Assembly: GCF_024637375.1 (NCBI RefSeq)
Contig: NZ_JAGXFK010000087.1
Location: forward strand, 1 to 64,000
DNA from: Sediminimonas sp.
GTDB lineage: Bacteria; Pseudomonadota; Alphaproteobacteria; Rhodobacterales; Rhodobacteraceae
Direction of reading: 5' to 3'
DNA: 64,000 nt
Every line of letters starts with the position of its first letter. Position 1 is the first letter of the stretch. A model generated the notes under the pieces. It was not told where the DNA came from. It saw nothing but the letters and a program-made list of their open reading frames with translations, and did no database searches. Shown one piece after another: positions 1 through 9,272 of the stretch. A program made the position numbers and the translations under genes.

Positions 1-673
1 ACCCCGCGGGATCTTCAAGGAAGGCAACGAACGCGTCGGCATCAACACCCAGCGTTATACCGAATCCGAGATCGAGCGCGTGGCGCGCGCGGCATTCGAA
101 CTGGCGCGCAAGCGCGGCAACAAGGTCTGCTCGATGGAAAAGGCCAATGTGATGGAGTCGGGCATCCTGTGGCGCGAGGTCGTGCAAGAGGTGCACGACC
201 GCGATTATGCCGATGTGCAACTGACGCACATGTATGCCGACAACGGCGCGATGCAGCTTGTGCGCAACCCCAAGCAGTTCGACGTGATCGTCACCGACAA
301 CCTGTTTGGCGACATCCTGTCGGACGCCGCCGCGATGCTGACCGGCAGCCTCGGCATGCTGCCCTCTGCCTCGCTCGGGTCACCGATGGCCAATGGCCGG
401 CCCAAGGCGCTTTACGAACCCGTGCACGGCAGCGCGCCCGACATCGCCGGGCAGGGCAAGGCCAACCCGATCGCCTGCATCCTGAGCTTCGCGATGGCGC
501 TGCGCTATTCCTTCGACCTGGGCGACGAGGCCGCGCGCCTGGAACGCGCGGTCGAACAGGTGCTGGCCGACGGCACTCGCACTGCCGACCTGATGGCCGA
601 GGATGGCGCAACGCCCGCATCGACCAGCCAGATGGGCGACGCGATCATTGCGGCGCTCGACGCGGGGCTTTGA
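1..673 (+). CDS. leuB: 3-isopropylmalate dehydrogenase, 3' part (5' end outside window)
   Basis: This enzyme oxidises and decarboxylates 3-isopropylmalate with NAD in leucine biosynthesis in the cytoplasm. The gene is open from the window edge in the frame that starts at base 2, so the N-terminal part is missing. What remains is the C-terminal part of the isocitrate/isopropylmalate dehydrogenase fold. The metal- and substrate-binding [10 protein letters not shown] is followed by [12 protein letters not shown] and by the coenzyme-binding [19 protein letters not shown] stretch. The gene ends 16 bases before the stop of polA, which is convergent. Function is secure from these family motifs. Confidence 0.95.
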   Translation, partial: PRGIFKEGNERVGINTQRYTESEIERVARAAFELARKRGNKVCSMEKANVMESGILWREVVQEVHDRDYADVQLTHMYADNGAMQLVRNPKQFDVIVTDNLFGDILSDAAAMLTGSLGMLPSASLGSPMANGRPKALYEPVHGSAPDIAGQGKANPIACILSFAMALRYSFDLGDEAARLERAVEQVLADGTRTADLMAEDGATPASTSQMGDAIIAALDAGL

Positions 674-690
674 GCGCCCGCGCGGCGCTC
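672..690. terminator. Hairpin between convergent leuB and polA
   Basis: A 7-bp perfect inverted repeat (gagcgcc / ggcgctc) with a 5-base loop lies across the stop codons of both leuB and polA. It has no T-tract, so it is only a possible bidirectional transcription barrier. Confidence 0.3.
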
Positions 691-3508
691 AATGCGCCTC
701 GGCCCAGTTGGCGCCCTGCCCGGCATCGACCACCAGCGGCACGTCGAGCTTGAGCACCGGGGCGCCGGCGCCTTCCATCACCTCGCGGGCGCGGGCAACG
801 AGAGTATCGACGGCGTCCTCGGCCACCTCGAAGATCAACTCGTCATGCACCTGTAACAGCATCGTCGCGTCGATGCCCTTGATCGCGTCGGGCATGCGGA
901 TCATGGCACGGCGGATGATGTCGGCCGCGGTGCCCTGGATCGGCGCGTTGATCGCGGCGCGCCTGGCAAAGCCGGCGCCGGGGCCCCGGGCCGATATCTC
1001 GGGCGTGTGAATCTTGCGCCCGAACAGGGTGCGCACGAACTTGTTTTCCTTGGCGAAGGCGACGGTGTCGTCCATGTAGGCGCGGATGCCGGGAAAGCGT
1101 TCGAAGTAGCGGTCGATGAATCCCTGCGCGTCGGCCCGGGGAATGCGCAACTGGCGCGCCAGGCCGAAGCCCGAGATGCCGTAAATGACGCCGAAATTGA
1201 TCGCCTTGGCCTTGCGGCGCACGTCGGGGGTCATCTCGTCCATGGGCACGTCGAACATCTCGCTCGCGGTCATGGCGTGGATGTCCTGCCCATCGCGGAA
1301 CGCCTGTTTGAGCGCGTCGATCCCGGCAATGTGGGCAAGGATACGCAACTCGATCTGGGAGTAGTCGAGGCTGACCAGCACGTTGCCCGGCTCGGCCACG
1401 AAAGCCTCGCGGATGCGGCGGCCCTCTTCGCTGCGCACGGGGATGTTCTGCAGGTTCGGATCGGTCGAGGACAGCCGCCCGGTATTCGCCCCGGTCTGCA
1501 TGTATGACGTGTGCACGCGCCCGGTGTCGGGGTTGATATGGCCGGGCAATGCGTCGGTATAGGTGCTTTTCAGCTTGGACAGCGCGCGCCAGTCCAGCAC
1601 CCGCGCGGGCAGGTCGTGCAGCGCCGCCAGATCCTCCAGCACATCGGCGCCGGTGCCGTAGGCGCCGGTCTTGCCGCGCTTGCCGCCCTCCAGCGCCATC
1701 TTGTCGAACAGGATTTCGCCCAGTTGCTTGGGGCTGCCGATGTTGAACCGCTCGCCGGCCAGGTCGTGAATCTCCTCCTCCAGCGCGGCCATCTTCTGCG
1801 CGAACTTGCCCGACATGCGCGACAGCGTGTCCCGGTCCACCTTCACGCCCGCGCGTTCCATCGCGACAAGGACCGGCACGAGGGGGCGTTCGAGCGTCTC
1901 GTAAACGGTGGTGACGCGGGTCTGGTGCAATTGCGGGCGGAACACCTCCCACAGGCGCAGGGTGATGTCGGCATCCTCGGCGGCATATTTCACCGCCTCG
2001 GCAATGGGGACGCGGTCAAAGGTGATGGCCGACTTGCCACTGCCGATTAGATCCTTGATCGGGATCGGCGCGTGCGACAGGTAACGTTCCGACAGCACGT
2101 CCATCCCATGCCCGTGCAGGCCCGCGTTCATCGCGTAGGACATCAGCATCGTGTCGTCGATGGGGCTGATGGTGATATCGTGACGGGCCAGTATCTTGGC
2201 GTCGTATTTCAGGTTCTGGCCGATCTTGAGGATCGCGTCGTCGGCCAGCACCGGGCGCAGCGCATCCAGCACCGCGTCGCGGGGCAATTGCCCCTGTTCC
2301 AGCGCATCCGAGCCGAACAGCCCCTCGCCACCGCCGTCCGCGTCCTTGTGCCCGAGGGGGATGTAGCAGGCGTGCCCGGGCTCGATACTTAGCGAAATGC
2401 CCACCAACTCGGCGCGCATCGTATCCAGCGAGGTCGTCTCGGTGTCGATCGCCACGTACCCGCGGGCGCGAATCCCGGCAACCCAGCGGTCAAGCGCCTC
2501 CTGGCTGGTCACGCATTCGTAGGTTTCCGGTTCGAACGGCAGATCGGTGGGCGCAGCGGGCGAGCCGCTGTCGGGCTCGGCGCCGCGCGGGTTGGTGTCG
2601 GGAATCACCGGCGGCTCGACATCCAGCGCCTCGGCAATGCGCTTGGACAGGGTGCGAAACTCCATCTCGGCCAGGAAACGCAGCAGCATGTCAGGGTCGG
2701 GCGCGCGCACCTCCAGGTCATCGAGGGTGAAATCCAGCGGCGTTTCGCAATCAAGCTGCACCAACTGCCGCGACATCTCGATCTGGTCGCGCTTGTCGAT
2801 CAGGGTCTGCCGGCGCTTGGGTTGCGGGATCTCGTCGGCCCGGTCAAGCAACGCCTCCAGCGACCCGAACTCCCGGATCAGCAATGCCGCCGTCTTGACC
2901 CCGATCCCCGGCGCGCCGGGGACGTTGTCGGTGCTGTCACCGGCCAGCGCCTGCACATCGACGACGCGCTCGGGCGGTACACCGAATTTCTCGATCACCG
3001 CGTCGCGGTCGATGCAGCGGTTCTTCATCGCGTCCAGCATCTCGACCCCGCCACCGACCAGTTGCATCAGGTCCTTGTCGGAACTGATGATCGTCACCCG
3101 CCCGCCCAGGTCGCGCGCCTGGCAGGCCAGCGTGGCGATGATGTCGTCGGCCTCGTAGCCTTCCACCTCCTCGCAGGCGATGTTGAAGGCGCGTGTTGCC
3201 TCGCGGGTCAGCGGGATCTGCGGGCGCAGCTCCTCGGGCATCTCTTCGCGGTTGGCCTTGTAGGCGTCATACAGATCGTTGCGGAACGTGTGGCTGCCCT
3301 TGTCGAAGATCACCGCCGCGTGGGTGGGCGCATCGCGATCTGCGGCATTGCCGTCGATATAGCGCTGCAGCATGTTGCAAAACCCGGCCACCGCCCCGAT
3401 GGGCAAGCCGTCGGACTTGCGCGTCAGCGGCGGTAGCGCGTGGTAGGCCCGGAAAATAAAGGCCGATCCGTCGATCAGATGCAGGTGGCAGCCCTTGCCG
3501 AATGTCAT
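689..3508 (-). CDS. polA: DNA polymerase I
   Basis: This protein of 939 residues replaces RNA primers and fills gaps in DNA repair. Three domains are visible. An N-terminal 5'-3' nuclease covers about residues 1-290. A 3'-5' exonuclease follows, with the intact DxE motif in AIDTETTSLD, so proofreading is probably active. The C-terminal polymerase has DYSQIELR (motif A) and LQVHDELIFEV (motif C). The reading frame stays open further upstream, but I chose the ATG at 3508. It begins MTFGKG, directly before the conserved HLIDGSAFIFRAYHALPPL, and a GGGAGGA ribosome site precedes it by about 7 bases. Confidence 0.97.
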   Translation of the reverse strand: MTFGKGCHLHLIDGSAFIFRAYHALPPLTRKSDGLPIGAVAGFCNMLQRYIDGNAADRDAPTHAAVIFDKGSHTFRNDLYDAYKANREEMPEELRPQIPLTREATRAFNIACEEVEGYEADDIIATLACQARDLGGRVTIISSDKDLMQLVGGGVEMLDAMKNRCIDRDAVIEKFGVPPERVVDVQALAGDSTDNVPGAPGIGVKTAALLIREFGSLEALLDRADEIPQPKRRQTLIDKRDQIEMSRQLVQLDCETPLDFTLDDLEVRAPDPDMLLRFLAEMEFRTLSKRIAEALDVEPPVIPDTNPRGAEPDSGSPAAPTDLPFEPETYECVTSQEALDRWVAGIRARGYVAIDTETTSLDTMRAELVGISLSIEPGHACYIPLGHKDADGGGEGLFGSDALEQGQLPRDAVLDALRPVLADDAILKIGQNLKYDAKILARHDITISPIDDTMLMSYAMNAGLHGHGMDVLSERYLSHAPIPIKDLIGSGKSAITFDRVPIAEAVKYAAEDADITLRLWEVFRPQLHQTRVTTVYETLERPLVPVLVAMERAGVKVDRDTLSRMSGKFAQKMAALEEEIHDLAGERFNIGSPKQLGEILFDKMALEGGKRGKTGAYGTGADVLEDLAALHDLPARVLDWRALSKLKSTYTDALPGHINPDTGRVHTSYMQTGANTGRLSSTDPNLQNIPVRSEEGRRIREAFVAEPGNVLVSLDYSQIELRILAHIAGIDALKQAFRDGQDIHAMTASEMFDVPMDEMTPDVRRKAKAINFGVIYGISGFGLARQLRIPRADAQGFIDRYFERFPGIRAYMDDTVAFAKENKFVRTLFGRKIHTPEISARGPGAGFARRAAINAPIQGTAADIIRRAMIRMPDAIKGIDATMLLQVHDELIFEVAEDAVDTLVARAREVMEGAGAPVLKLDVPLVVDAGQGANWAEAH

Positions 3509-3581
3509 GTGCAATCCTCCCCCGGCGGCGTCCCCGCCGGTATGCCACGGCCCGCCCCCGGCATCCAGTGCGTTCCCTGCC

Positions 3582-3720
3582 GCTTCATCTTTCCCGAAAT
3601 ACTCCCGCCGGAGGCTCCCGCCCGCGCGAACACGCCCACAGCCGCGGCCATCCACCCCGAGGAGGACGCCAAAGGCGGACGACGAGAGATCATGTGTGCG
3701 GCAACGCCGCACGCCGCCAG
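3582..3720. repeat. Interspersed intergenic repeat, copy 1
   Basis: This block lies between polA and the zinc-finger gene. It shares two long matches with 13728-13826. The first is a left part (gcttcatctttccc, then a few mismatches, then actcccgccggaggc). The second is a right part (cccgaggaggacgcc, aaggcggacgacgagagatc, then a GCGGCA-N-GCCGC-type inverted repeat). Here the two parts are separated by about 40 extra bases that are absent in the other copy. It does not appear to encode protein. Confidence 0.75.
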
Positions 3721-3738
3721 GCCGACGTTACCGGCGTT

Positions 3739-3918
3739 TCAGACCTTGCCTTCGAAATCGCGGTGGATGTAGCGGGCGTCGCAATAAGGACAGTCGATAT
3801 GGCCCGTCTCGTGCGGGATCTGAAGCCAGACCCGCGGGTGGCCGAGCGCACCCTCGCCGCCGTCGCAAGCGACGCGCCAGCTATCCACAACCTTGGTTTC
3901 CGGGGCGTCGATCGTCAT
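3739..3918 (-). CDS. zf-CHCC zinc-finger domain protein (NDUFS6-like), 59 aa
   Basis: This short gene encodes 59 residues, [20 protein letters not shown] to DFEGKV. It has the C..H..C..C arrangement of the zf-CHCC family: a Cys in RVACDGG, a His near [10 protein letters not shown] and in [15 protein letters not shown], then the CPYC pair. The family is related to the C-terminal zinc domain of mitochondrial complex I subunit NDUFS6, and bacterial members are short stand-alone proteins like this one. A complex I role here is inference only. The ABC ATPase gene is divergent, with about 40-75 bases between starts depending on which ATPase start is used. Confidence 0.85.
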   Translation of the reverse strand: MTIDAPETKVVDSWRVACDGGEGALGHPRVWLQIPHETGHIDCPYCDARYIHRDFEGKV

Positions 3919-3993
3919 CGGGGGTCATTCCCTTTCGCATGCATCTGAATTAGGTCCGTTATGAGCGATGACGACGCAAGGAGCAAGGGCAGC

Positions 3994-4935
3994 ATGGGCG
4001 ACGACAACGCCATCCGGATCGAGCAGCTTCGCAAGACATATGCCGCGCACAAGAACGAGCCGCCCAAGGAGGCGCTCAGCGGCGTGGACCTCGACATTCC
4101 CACCGGGTCGGTGTTTGGCCTGCTGGGCCCGAACGGGGCGGGGAAATCGACGCTGATCAACATTCTGGCCGGGCTGGTCATCAAGACCGCCGGGCGGGTT
4201 TCGATCTGGGGCTTCGACCAGGACGTGAACCCGCGCCAGTCGCGCGCCGCGATCGGGGTGATGCCGCAGGAGTTGAACCTCGATCCGTTTTTCACGCCGC
4301 GTGGCGCGCTGGAGGTCCAGGCGGGGCTTTACGGCGTGCCCCGCGCGCAACGCCGCACCGACGAGATCCTGCGGCTGGTGGGGCTGGAGGACAAGGCCAA
4401 CTCCTATTCGCGCACCCTGTCGGGGGGGATGCGGCGGCGGCTGCTTCTGGGCAAGGCGCTGGTCCATCACCCGCATATCCTGGTGCTCGACGAACCGACG
4501 GCAGGCGTGGACATCGAACTGCGCCAGATGCTGTGGACCAACGTGCGGCGCCTGAACGAGGACGGGATGACCATCATCCTGACGACCCATTACCTGGAAG
4601 AGGCCGAAGAGATGTGCGACGAGATCGCCATCATCAACCATGGCGCGGTGGTGGCGCGCGACAGCACCGCCCGGCTGTTGGGCCGCATCGACCACAAGAC
4701 GATGGTGATCCAGCCCGCTTCGCCGCCGACCACCCTGCCCGAGGCCGAGGGCGTGCAGGTCGAACAACGCGCCGACGGGGCGCTGGCGCTGCATTACCAC
4801 GCGCGCCAGACCCCGGCCGAGGCGGTACTGGACGCGGTGCACGCCGCCGGCATCTCGATCAGCGACGTGCGCACCGAACAGGCCGACCTTCAGGACGTGT
4901 TCCTGGAACTGACGCGCGTCAACGCGGCCGATTAG
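3994..4935 (+). CDS. ABC transporter ATP-binding protein (ABC-2/drug-export type)
   Basis: This 313-residue ATPase subunit energises an ABC exporter of the NodI/DrrA type. It has Walker A GPNGAGKST (about residues 45-53), signature LSGGMRRRL, Walker B ILVLDEPTAGVD and the switch histidine in LTTHYLEEAEE. The last 80 residues form the usual C-terminal extension. No permease gene is next to it, so its partner is unknown. An in-frame ATG at 3961 would add 11 residues. I prefer 3994 because AAGGAG lies 10 bases upstream and relatives start just before the AIRIEQLRKTY segment. Its stop overlaps that of the convergent peptidase gene by 4 bases. Confidence 0.9.
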   Translation: MGDDNAIRIEQLRKTYAAHKNEPPKEALSGVDLDIPTGSVFGLLGPNGAGKSTLINILAGLVIKTAGRVSIWGFDQDVNPRQSRAAIGVMPQELNLDPFFTPRGALEVQAGLYGVPRAQRRTDEILRLVGLEDKANSYSRTLSGGMRRRLLLGKALVHHPHILVLDEPTAGVDIELRQMLWTNVRRLNEDGMTIILTTHYLEEAEEMCDEIAIINHGAVVARDSTARLLGRIDHKTMVIQPASPPTTLPEAEGVQVEQRADGALALHYHARQTPAEAVLDAVHAAGISISDVRTEQADLQDVFLELTRVNAAD

Positions 4936-5921
4936 ATCGCACACCAACACGGCAGCGGGTCGCCCGGCTGCGGCGTGGCGGCATGCACGCCGCGCGCGAT
5001 GGCGCGGGCCATGCAGGTGGCCGCCGCGTGGCCCAGGTAAAGCGTATCGGCAAGCGGGTCGGTCAGCGGCCGCGCGCCGGTCGCGGCGGCGAACACGAGA
5101 TCGCCGTCCATCGGCGTGTGCGATGGCAGCAGCGCCCGCGCCAGCCCGTCCTGCGCGGCGGTGGCCATCCTCGTGCATTGCGCCTGCGAAAGCGCAGCAT
5201 CGGTGGCGACGATGCCGATGGTGGTGTTGGCGTGTGCCGACAGCTTGGTCGGCGGCGTGAGCACATCGGCAAAGTCCGGCGCCGGGCCGAGGCCGCCGAA
5301 CTCGGCCCCGATCTCGAACGGCGCGGCCCAGAAATGCGGCCCCTGCCCGACAACCGCCGAACCCAGCGCGTTGACCGCCACCAGTGCCCCCACCATGTGG
5401 CCCGAGGGCAGCCGCAGCGAGGCCGACCCCAGCCCCCCCATCAGCGTGGCGGTGGTGGCGCCGGTTCCGGCCCCTTCGCTGCCCAGGGCAAAATCGGCCG
5501 CCGCGGCGTCGAGCGCCTGCGCGCCCAGGCGTTTGTACGGGTTTTCCGACCAGTCCTTGTCGCCGCCATTGATCAGGTCGAACAGGATCGCACCTGGCAC
5601 GATCGGCACGCGCTGATCGCCCACGGCAAACCCGCGCCCCTGCGCGCGCAGCGCGTCGGCCACGCCCGATGCGGCGTCGAGGCCAAAGGCCGAGCCGCCC
5701 GACAGCACCAGCGCATTGACCTGCTCGACGGTCTTGTCGGGCGCCAGCAGATCGGTCTCGCGGCTGCCCGGCGCGCCGCCCATCACGTTCACGCCAGCAG
5801 TCAGCGGCGCGTCGGACAGCAGCACCGTGGCGCCGGTTTTCACATGCCTGTCGTGCGCGGTGCCGACCCGCAGGCCGGGCACGTCGGTAATCAGGTTGGC
5901 GGGGCCTGGGCGGGCGGTCAT
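4932..5921 (-). CDS. P1 family peptidase (DmpA/L-aminopeptidase-D-esterase type)
   Basis: This 329-residue member of the DmpA/OAT-like self-processing hydrolases has ITDVPGLRVG at the N-terminus, VLSGGSAFGLDAA near residue 72, and GGLGSAS at residues 162-168, where the family places its self-cleavage site and nucleophile. Family members are aminopeptidases or amide hydrolases, and the substrate here cannot be read from sequence. The start at 5921 has GGAGGAT eight bases upstream. The open frame extends further, but the extra residues overlap the neighbouring gene and look random. Confidence 0.85.
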   Translation of the reverse strand: MTARPGPANLITDVPGLRVGTAHDRHVKTGATVLLSDAPLTAGVNVMGGAPGSRETDLLAPDKTVEQVNALVLSGGSAFGLDAASGVADALRAQGRGFAVGDQRVPIVPGAILFDLINGGDKDWSENPYKRLGAQALDAAAADFALGSEGAGTGATTATLMGGLGSASLRLPSGHMVGALVAVNALGSAVVGQGPHFWAAPFEIGAEFGGLGPAPDFADVLTPPTKLSAHANTTIGIVATDAALSQAQCTRMATAAQDGLARALLPSHTPMDGDLVFAAATGARPLTDPLADTLYLGHAAATCMARAIARGVHAATPQPGDPLPCWCAI

Positions 5922-5946
5922 GCGGGTGATCCTCCGGGCGGCGGTG

Positions 5947-6507
5947 CTATTGGCCGAACCGGCCAAGCGCGCGGTAGTCGATCTGTTCGAGCGCGGCAAG
6001 AAGCGTATCGGGGTCGGCGCCCGCGGCCTTGATCAGGATTCGGTTGGCGACCAGACCGGTCACTTCGCCGTCCTGCACGATGAACTTCTGCCGACCGACC
6101 CGTTCGACCTGAACACCCATCATGCCGGCGTTCGACATCATCGCGGCGACCGCGGCAATCATCGGGCTGTCGGCCATCATGGTGATGGTGTAGCCGGCGC
6201 CCTCGCCTGCGGGCGTGTACTCGGCCTCGGCGCCGGACCCGCCGCCCATCATCGCCATTGCCCCGCCGATCTCGCTGTCGAGACGCCTTTCCCAGCCCTC
6301 GGGTGCGGGCGGCAGGAACTGTGCCAGTTCATCGGTCTTGAGCGCCGCGAGCCGCTGCTTGGCGAAATCCAGTTCCTCTATTGCGTACTGGATGTCACCC
6401 GCCTCGTAGGCATCGCGGGCCGATTCCAGCGCGTCGGTAATCTCGTCCGCGGCCAGCGGTGTGGCAGCCATCGCCGCGAGGGCGAATGCAAGTACGATGG
6501 GCTTCAT
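5947..6507 (-). CDS. Exported protein of unknown function
   Basis: The protein has 186 residues and a clear Sec signal peptide (MKPIVLAFALAAMAATPLAA, cleavage after LAA). A predicted helical segment follows (ALESARDAYEAGDIQYAIEELDFAKQRL), like a short TPR-type hairpin. Next comes a region rich in Gly, Met and Ala, then a C-terminal domain with strands (KFIVQDGEVTGLVANRILIKAAG). I do not recognise a named family. GGGAGAT precedes the ATG. The P1 peptidase follows 25 bases downstream on the same strand, so the two may be cotranscribed. Confidence 0.75.
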   Translation of the reverse strand: MKPIVLAFALAAMAATPLAADEITDALESARDAYEAGDIQYAIEELDFAKQRLAALKTDELAQFLPPAPEGWERRLDSEIGGAMAMMGGGSGAEAEYTPAGEGAGYTITMMADSPMIAAVAAMMSNAGMMGVQVERVGRQKFIVQDGEVTGLVANRILIKAAGADPDTLLAALEQIDYRALGRFGQ

Positions 6508-6692
6508 GGATTATCTCCCGACCACTGTTCCGATTTTCTCGCAGTGTGCGCGGCGCGACCGCGGGGATCAAGCCCGCACAGGCACGCATCCCCCTTTGCC
6601 GCCGCGCGCCAATCGGCGTATGACGGAAGTCGGAGCCCGCTGTCGCGACTCGACAGGCGCGCGCGGCCGGGCACAACAACAAGGGGCCGTCC

Positions 6693-7265
6693 ATGTGGTT
6701 TTACGTGAAATGGGGTGCAAGGATCGTGCTATGGCTGCTGGTGGCGGCGTTCCTGCATTACACGCTCCCGCAGCACGACATCGCGCGGATCGGAAATACC
6801 TATGAAAAGCGGGTCGATTTCGGCGCCAACAGCATTTTCTGGGCCAGCGGCGGGTCGGGCAACGCCAGTGGCACGGTCAACCGCGACGTGTTCTTCATCC
6901 AGACGTTCCGCGCCGACGAAAAGCCGATGATCTATCGCAACGAAGATACCGGCTGGGGCTGGCCGCCGTATTTCAAGTTCGACACGGCGAACCTCCAGGC
7001 CGAGGCATCCAACCTGATCAGCAAGCAGGGCGAGGACACGACGCAATGGGTCGCGATCCGCCATTACGGCTGGCGCAGCGAGTTGTTTTCGATCTTTCCC
7101 AACGCCGTCAAGGTCTGGCCGGTCGAGGGCCCGAACGTGCGCATCATCCCGTGGCGCAACATCGTGATCCTGCTGGTGCTGGCCGCTACCTACTGGGCGA
7201 TCCGGGTGCGCGTGCTGCGGTTCTGGCACCGGCGCGTGGCGCCGATGTTCGATGGCGGGGCGTGA
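6693..7265 (+). CDS. DUF1523 family membrane protein
   Basis: This 190-residue protein is of the type annotated DUF1523 in Rhodobacterales. It starts with a membrane helix (about residues 8-28), and HYTLPQHDIARIGNTYEKR begins the conserved domain. A second helix (IVILLVLAATYWAIRV) lies near residues 157-172. The domain between the helices is probably periplasmic. The function is unknown. Confidence 0.85.
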   Translation: MWFYVKWGARIVLWLLVAAFLHYTLPQHDIARIGNTYEKRVDFGANSIFWASGGSGNASGTVNRDVFFIQTFRADEKPMIYRNEDTGWGWPPYFKFDTANLQAEASNLISKQGEDTTQWVAIRHYGWRSELFSIFPNAVKVWPVEGPNVRIIPWRNIVILLVLAATYWAIRVRVLRFWHRRVAPMFDGGA

Positions 7266-7275
7266 GGGGCGCCCG

Positions 7276-8331
7276 CTACCCCAGCAGGCGCAATGCGTCG
7301 CGCGCGATCTGGCCTTCCTCGTCGCAGGGGACGACATGCGCCGGCACCTCGCCCAGGAATGACAGGCGCCGCGCGATCGCGTCGCGCACCGGCGCGGCGT
7401 TCTCGCCGATGCCGCCGGTAAAGGCGATGGCATCCAGACCGCCCATGGCCACGATGGCCGACCCCGCCTGCCGCGCCGCCCAGTAGCAGTAATGATCCAC
7501 CGCAAAGCGCGCGTGCGGATCGTCCGACGCCAGCAGCGCGGCCATGTCTGCCGTGCCGCCCAGCGCCCGCAGCCCGCTGTCGTGGTTGAGCAGGTGCGCG
7601 GCACCGTCCAGCCCGTGGTCGGCGGCCATGCGCAGCACCGCCATGCCGTCGATCTCGCCGGGGCGGGTGCCCATCACCAACCCGTCGAGCGGCGAATAGC
7701 CCATCGAACTGGCCACCGAGCGCCCGTCGCGGATGGCGCACAGGCTGGCCCCGCCGCCCAGATGCAGCGCCAGCAGACGCTTGGGCAAATCGGCCCCGAA
7801 CCACTCGACCAGCGCGGCATAGCTCAGCCCGTGAAAGCCATAGCGGCGGATGCCCTTGGCACGCTCGGCCTCGGGCAGGGCATAGGTGGTGGCAATGTCC
7901 GGGCAGGTGGCGTGAAAGGCGGTGTCGAAACTTCCGAATTGCGGCAAGGCGGGCGCGCGGGCCGCCAGCGCGCGAATGGCCGCAAGGTTGTGCGGATTGT
8001 GCAGCGGCGCCAGCGGGTTGCATGCCTCGATTTGTGCCAGCACCGCATCGCTCAACCGCGCCGGCGCGGTCAGCGTGGCGCCACCGTGCACGATCCGGTG
8101 TGCCGCCGCGCGCAGCCAATCGGGCGTGACACCCCGCGCCGCAAGTGCCTCCAGCAGGTGATCCAGCGCCGCGCCATGGTCTGCCGCGACGACGGGCGTG
8201 TCGGTGCCCTCGACATCCAGATGCGCGTCGCCACCGATACCGGCCACCTCGGCCGCCATCTCGCGGCTCAGCGCCTCGGAAAACAGCGCCACCTTTATCG
8301 AGCTTGACCCGGCATTGACGACCAGAATCAT
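7276..8331 (-). CDS. ackA: Acetate/propionate family kinase
   Basis: The enzyme transfers phosphate between ATP and a short carboxylic acid, giving acyl phosphate. It has 351 residues, clearly shorter than the usual 390-400. The core motifs are present: VNAGSSSIK at the N-terminus, RIVHGG, FDTAFH, YGFHGLSY, LHLGGGAS and FTGGIGENA. The shortening appears to lie in loops between them. Its ATG overlaps the stop of the upstream phosphate acyltransferase (ATGA), so the two are translationally coupled and make an acyl-CoA/acyl phosphate/acid pathway. Substrate could be acetate, propionate or butyrate. Confidence 0.88.
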   Translation of the reverse strand: MILVVNAGSSSIKVALFSEALSREMAAEVAGIGGDAHLDVEGTDTPVVAADHGAALDHLLEALAARGVTPDWLRAAAHRIVHGGATLTAPARLSDAVLAQIEACNPLAPLHNPHNLAAIRALAARAPALPQFGSFDTAFHATCPDIATTYALPEAERAKGIRRYGFHGLSYAALVEWFGADLPKRLLALHLGGGASLCAIRDGRSVASSMGYSPLDGLVMGTRPGEIDGMAVLRMAADHGLDGAAHLLNHDSGLRALGGTADMAALLASDDPHARFAVDHYCYWAARQAGSAIVAMGGLDAIAFTGGIGENAAPVRDAIARRLSFLGEVPAHVVPCDEEGQIARDALRLLG

Positions 8332-9272
8332 TGTCCACCTCCCGCGGCCGCGATTACCCCCATCGCCGCCGAGGCGATGCGCGCCGGCGCCCCCTGCGAG
8401 CGCGAGGTCAGCAGGATCGGCACCTTCGCCCCCAGCACCAGGCCACCGGCACAGCACCCCATCCCCAGCACCATCAGCTTGAACAGCGCGTTGGCGGCAG
8501 TGATGCCGGGGGCCAGCACGATGTCGGCATCGCCGGCGACGGGTGACTCGTAGCCCTTGGCGAGCGCGGCATCGCGCGAGAATATCAGGTCCAGCGCCAT
8601 CGGCCCGGCCACGTCGGCCTGCGGCAGCGCGGTGCGGGCCCACTCGGCGATCTGCGCCGCCTCGACCGAATCGCGCAGCGACGGGATCGGGTCCTCGTTC
8701 GCCGACAGGATCGCCGCCTTGGGGCGCTCAACCCCCAGTTCCCGAGCCAGCGTCACGGCATGGCGCAAGCAATCCTGCCGGGTGGTGATGTCGGGCTCCA
8801 CGTTGAGCGCGGCATCGCTCAGCAGCAGCGGCCGGTCGGACCCCGGCGCGGTGATGTGCAGCACATGCCCGCAGCGCATCCCGGAATCCCTCAACCCCGC
8901 GGTTCGGGTCAGCAGCGCCTTGAGGAAGGTCGAACTGTGCACCTGCCCTTTCATGATCGCGTCGGCCTCGCCCTTGCGGGCAAGCTCGGCGGCGGCGGCG
9001 CTGGCGCTGTCGCGCGGCGCGTCGATCAGGCGCAGGCCGGCGATGTCCCAGCCGATCGCCTCGGCGGCGGCGCGGATCTTGTCACGGTCGCCCAGCAGTA
9101 TCGGTTCGGCCAGGCCGGCCTCGGCAGCCTCGCGCAGGCCCGACAACGGAATTTCGGCGCCCGCGTTGGCCAGCGCCACGCGCGGTATGGCCAGTCCGCG
9201 AGCACGCTCAAGCAGACGGCGGGGCGCATCGGCCTGGATGGGCGACAGGAAGGGAAAGGGGTCTTGGGTCAC
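8328..9272 (-). CDS. Phosphate acyltransferase (Pta/Ptb family)
   Basis: This 314-residue enzyme of the phosphate acetyl/butyryltransferase family converts acyl-CoA plus phosphate to acyl phosphate. The conserved C-terminal half contains GPMALDLIFS, ADIVLAPGITAANALFKLMVLG and VPILLTSRSQGA. It lacks any N-terminal MaoC or DRTGG extension, so it is the short form. The likely start is GTG at 9272 (VTQDPFPFL). The ribosome site there is weak, and the frame runs on upstream without good starts. It forms a two-gene operon with the kinase. Confidence 0.85.
   Translation of the reverse strand: MTQDPFPFLSPIQADAPRRLLERARGLAIPRVALANAGAEIPLSGLREAAEAGLAEPILLGDRDKIRAAAEAIGWDIAGLRLIDAPRDSASAAAAELARKGEADAIMKGQVHSSTFLKALLTRTAGLRDSGMRCGHVLHITAPGSDRPLLLSDAALNVEPDITTRQDCLRHAVTLARELGVERPKAAILSANEDPIPSLRDSVEAAQIAEWARTALPQADVAGPMALDLIFSRDAALAKGYESPVAGDADIVLAPGITAANALFKLMVLGMGCCAGGLVLGAKVPILLTSRSQGAPARIASAAMGVIAAAGGGQ

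Noticed and set aside
3505-3693. Short similar peptides (MISRRPP...) encoded on the minus strand of both repeat copies
   Set aside because: The similarity comes from the shared DNA repeat; no ribosome sites, and the rest of each frame differs.
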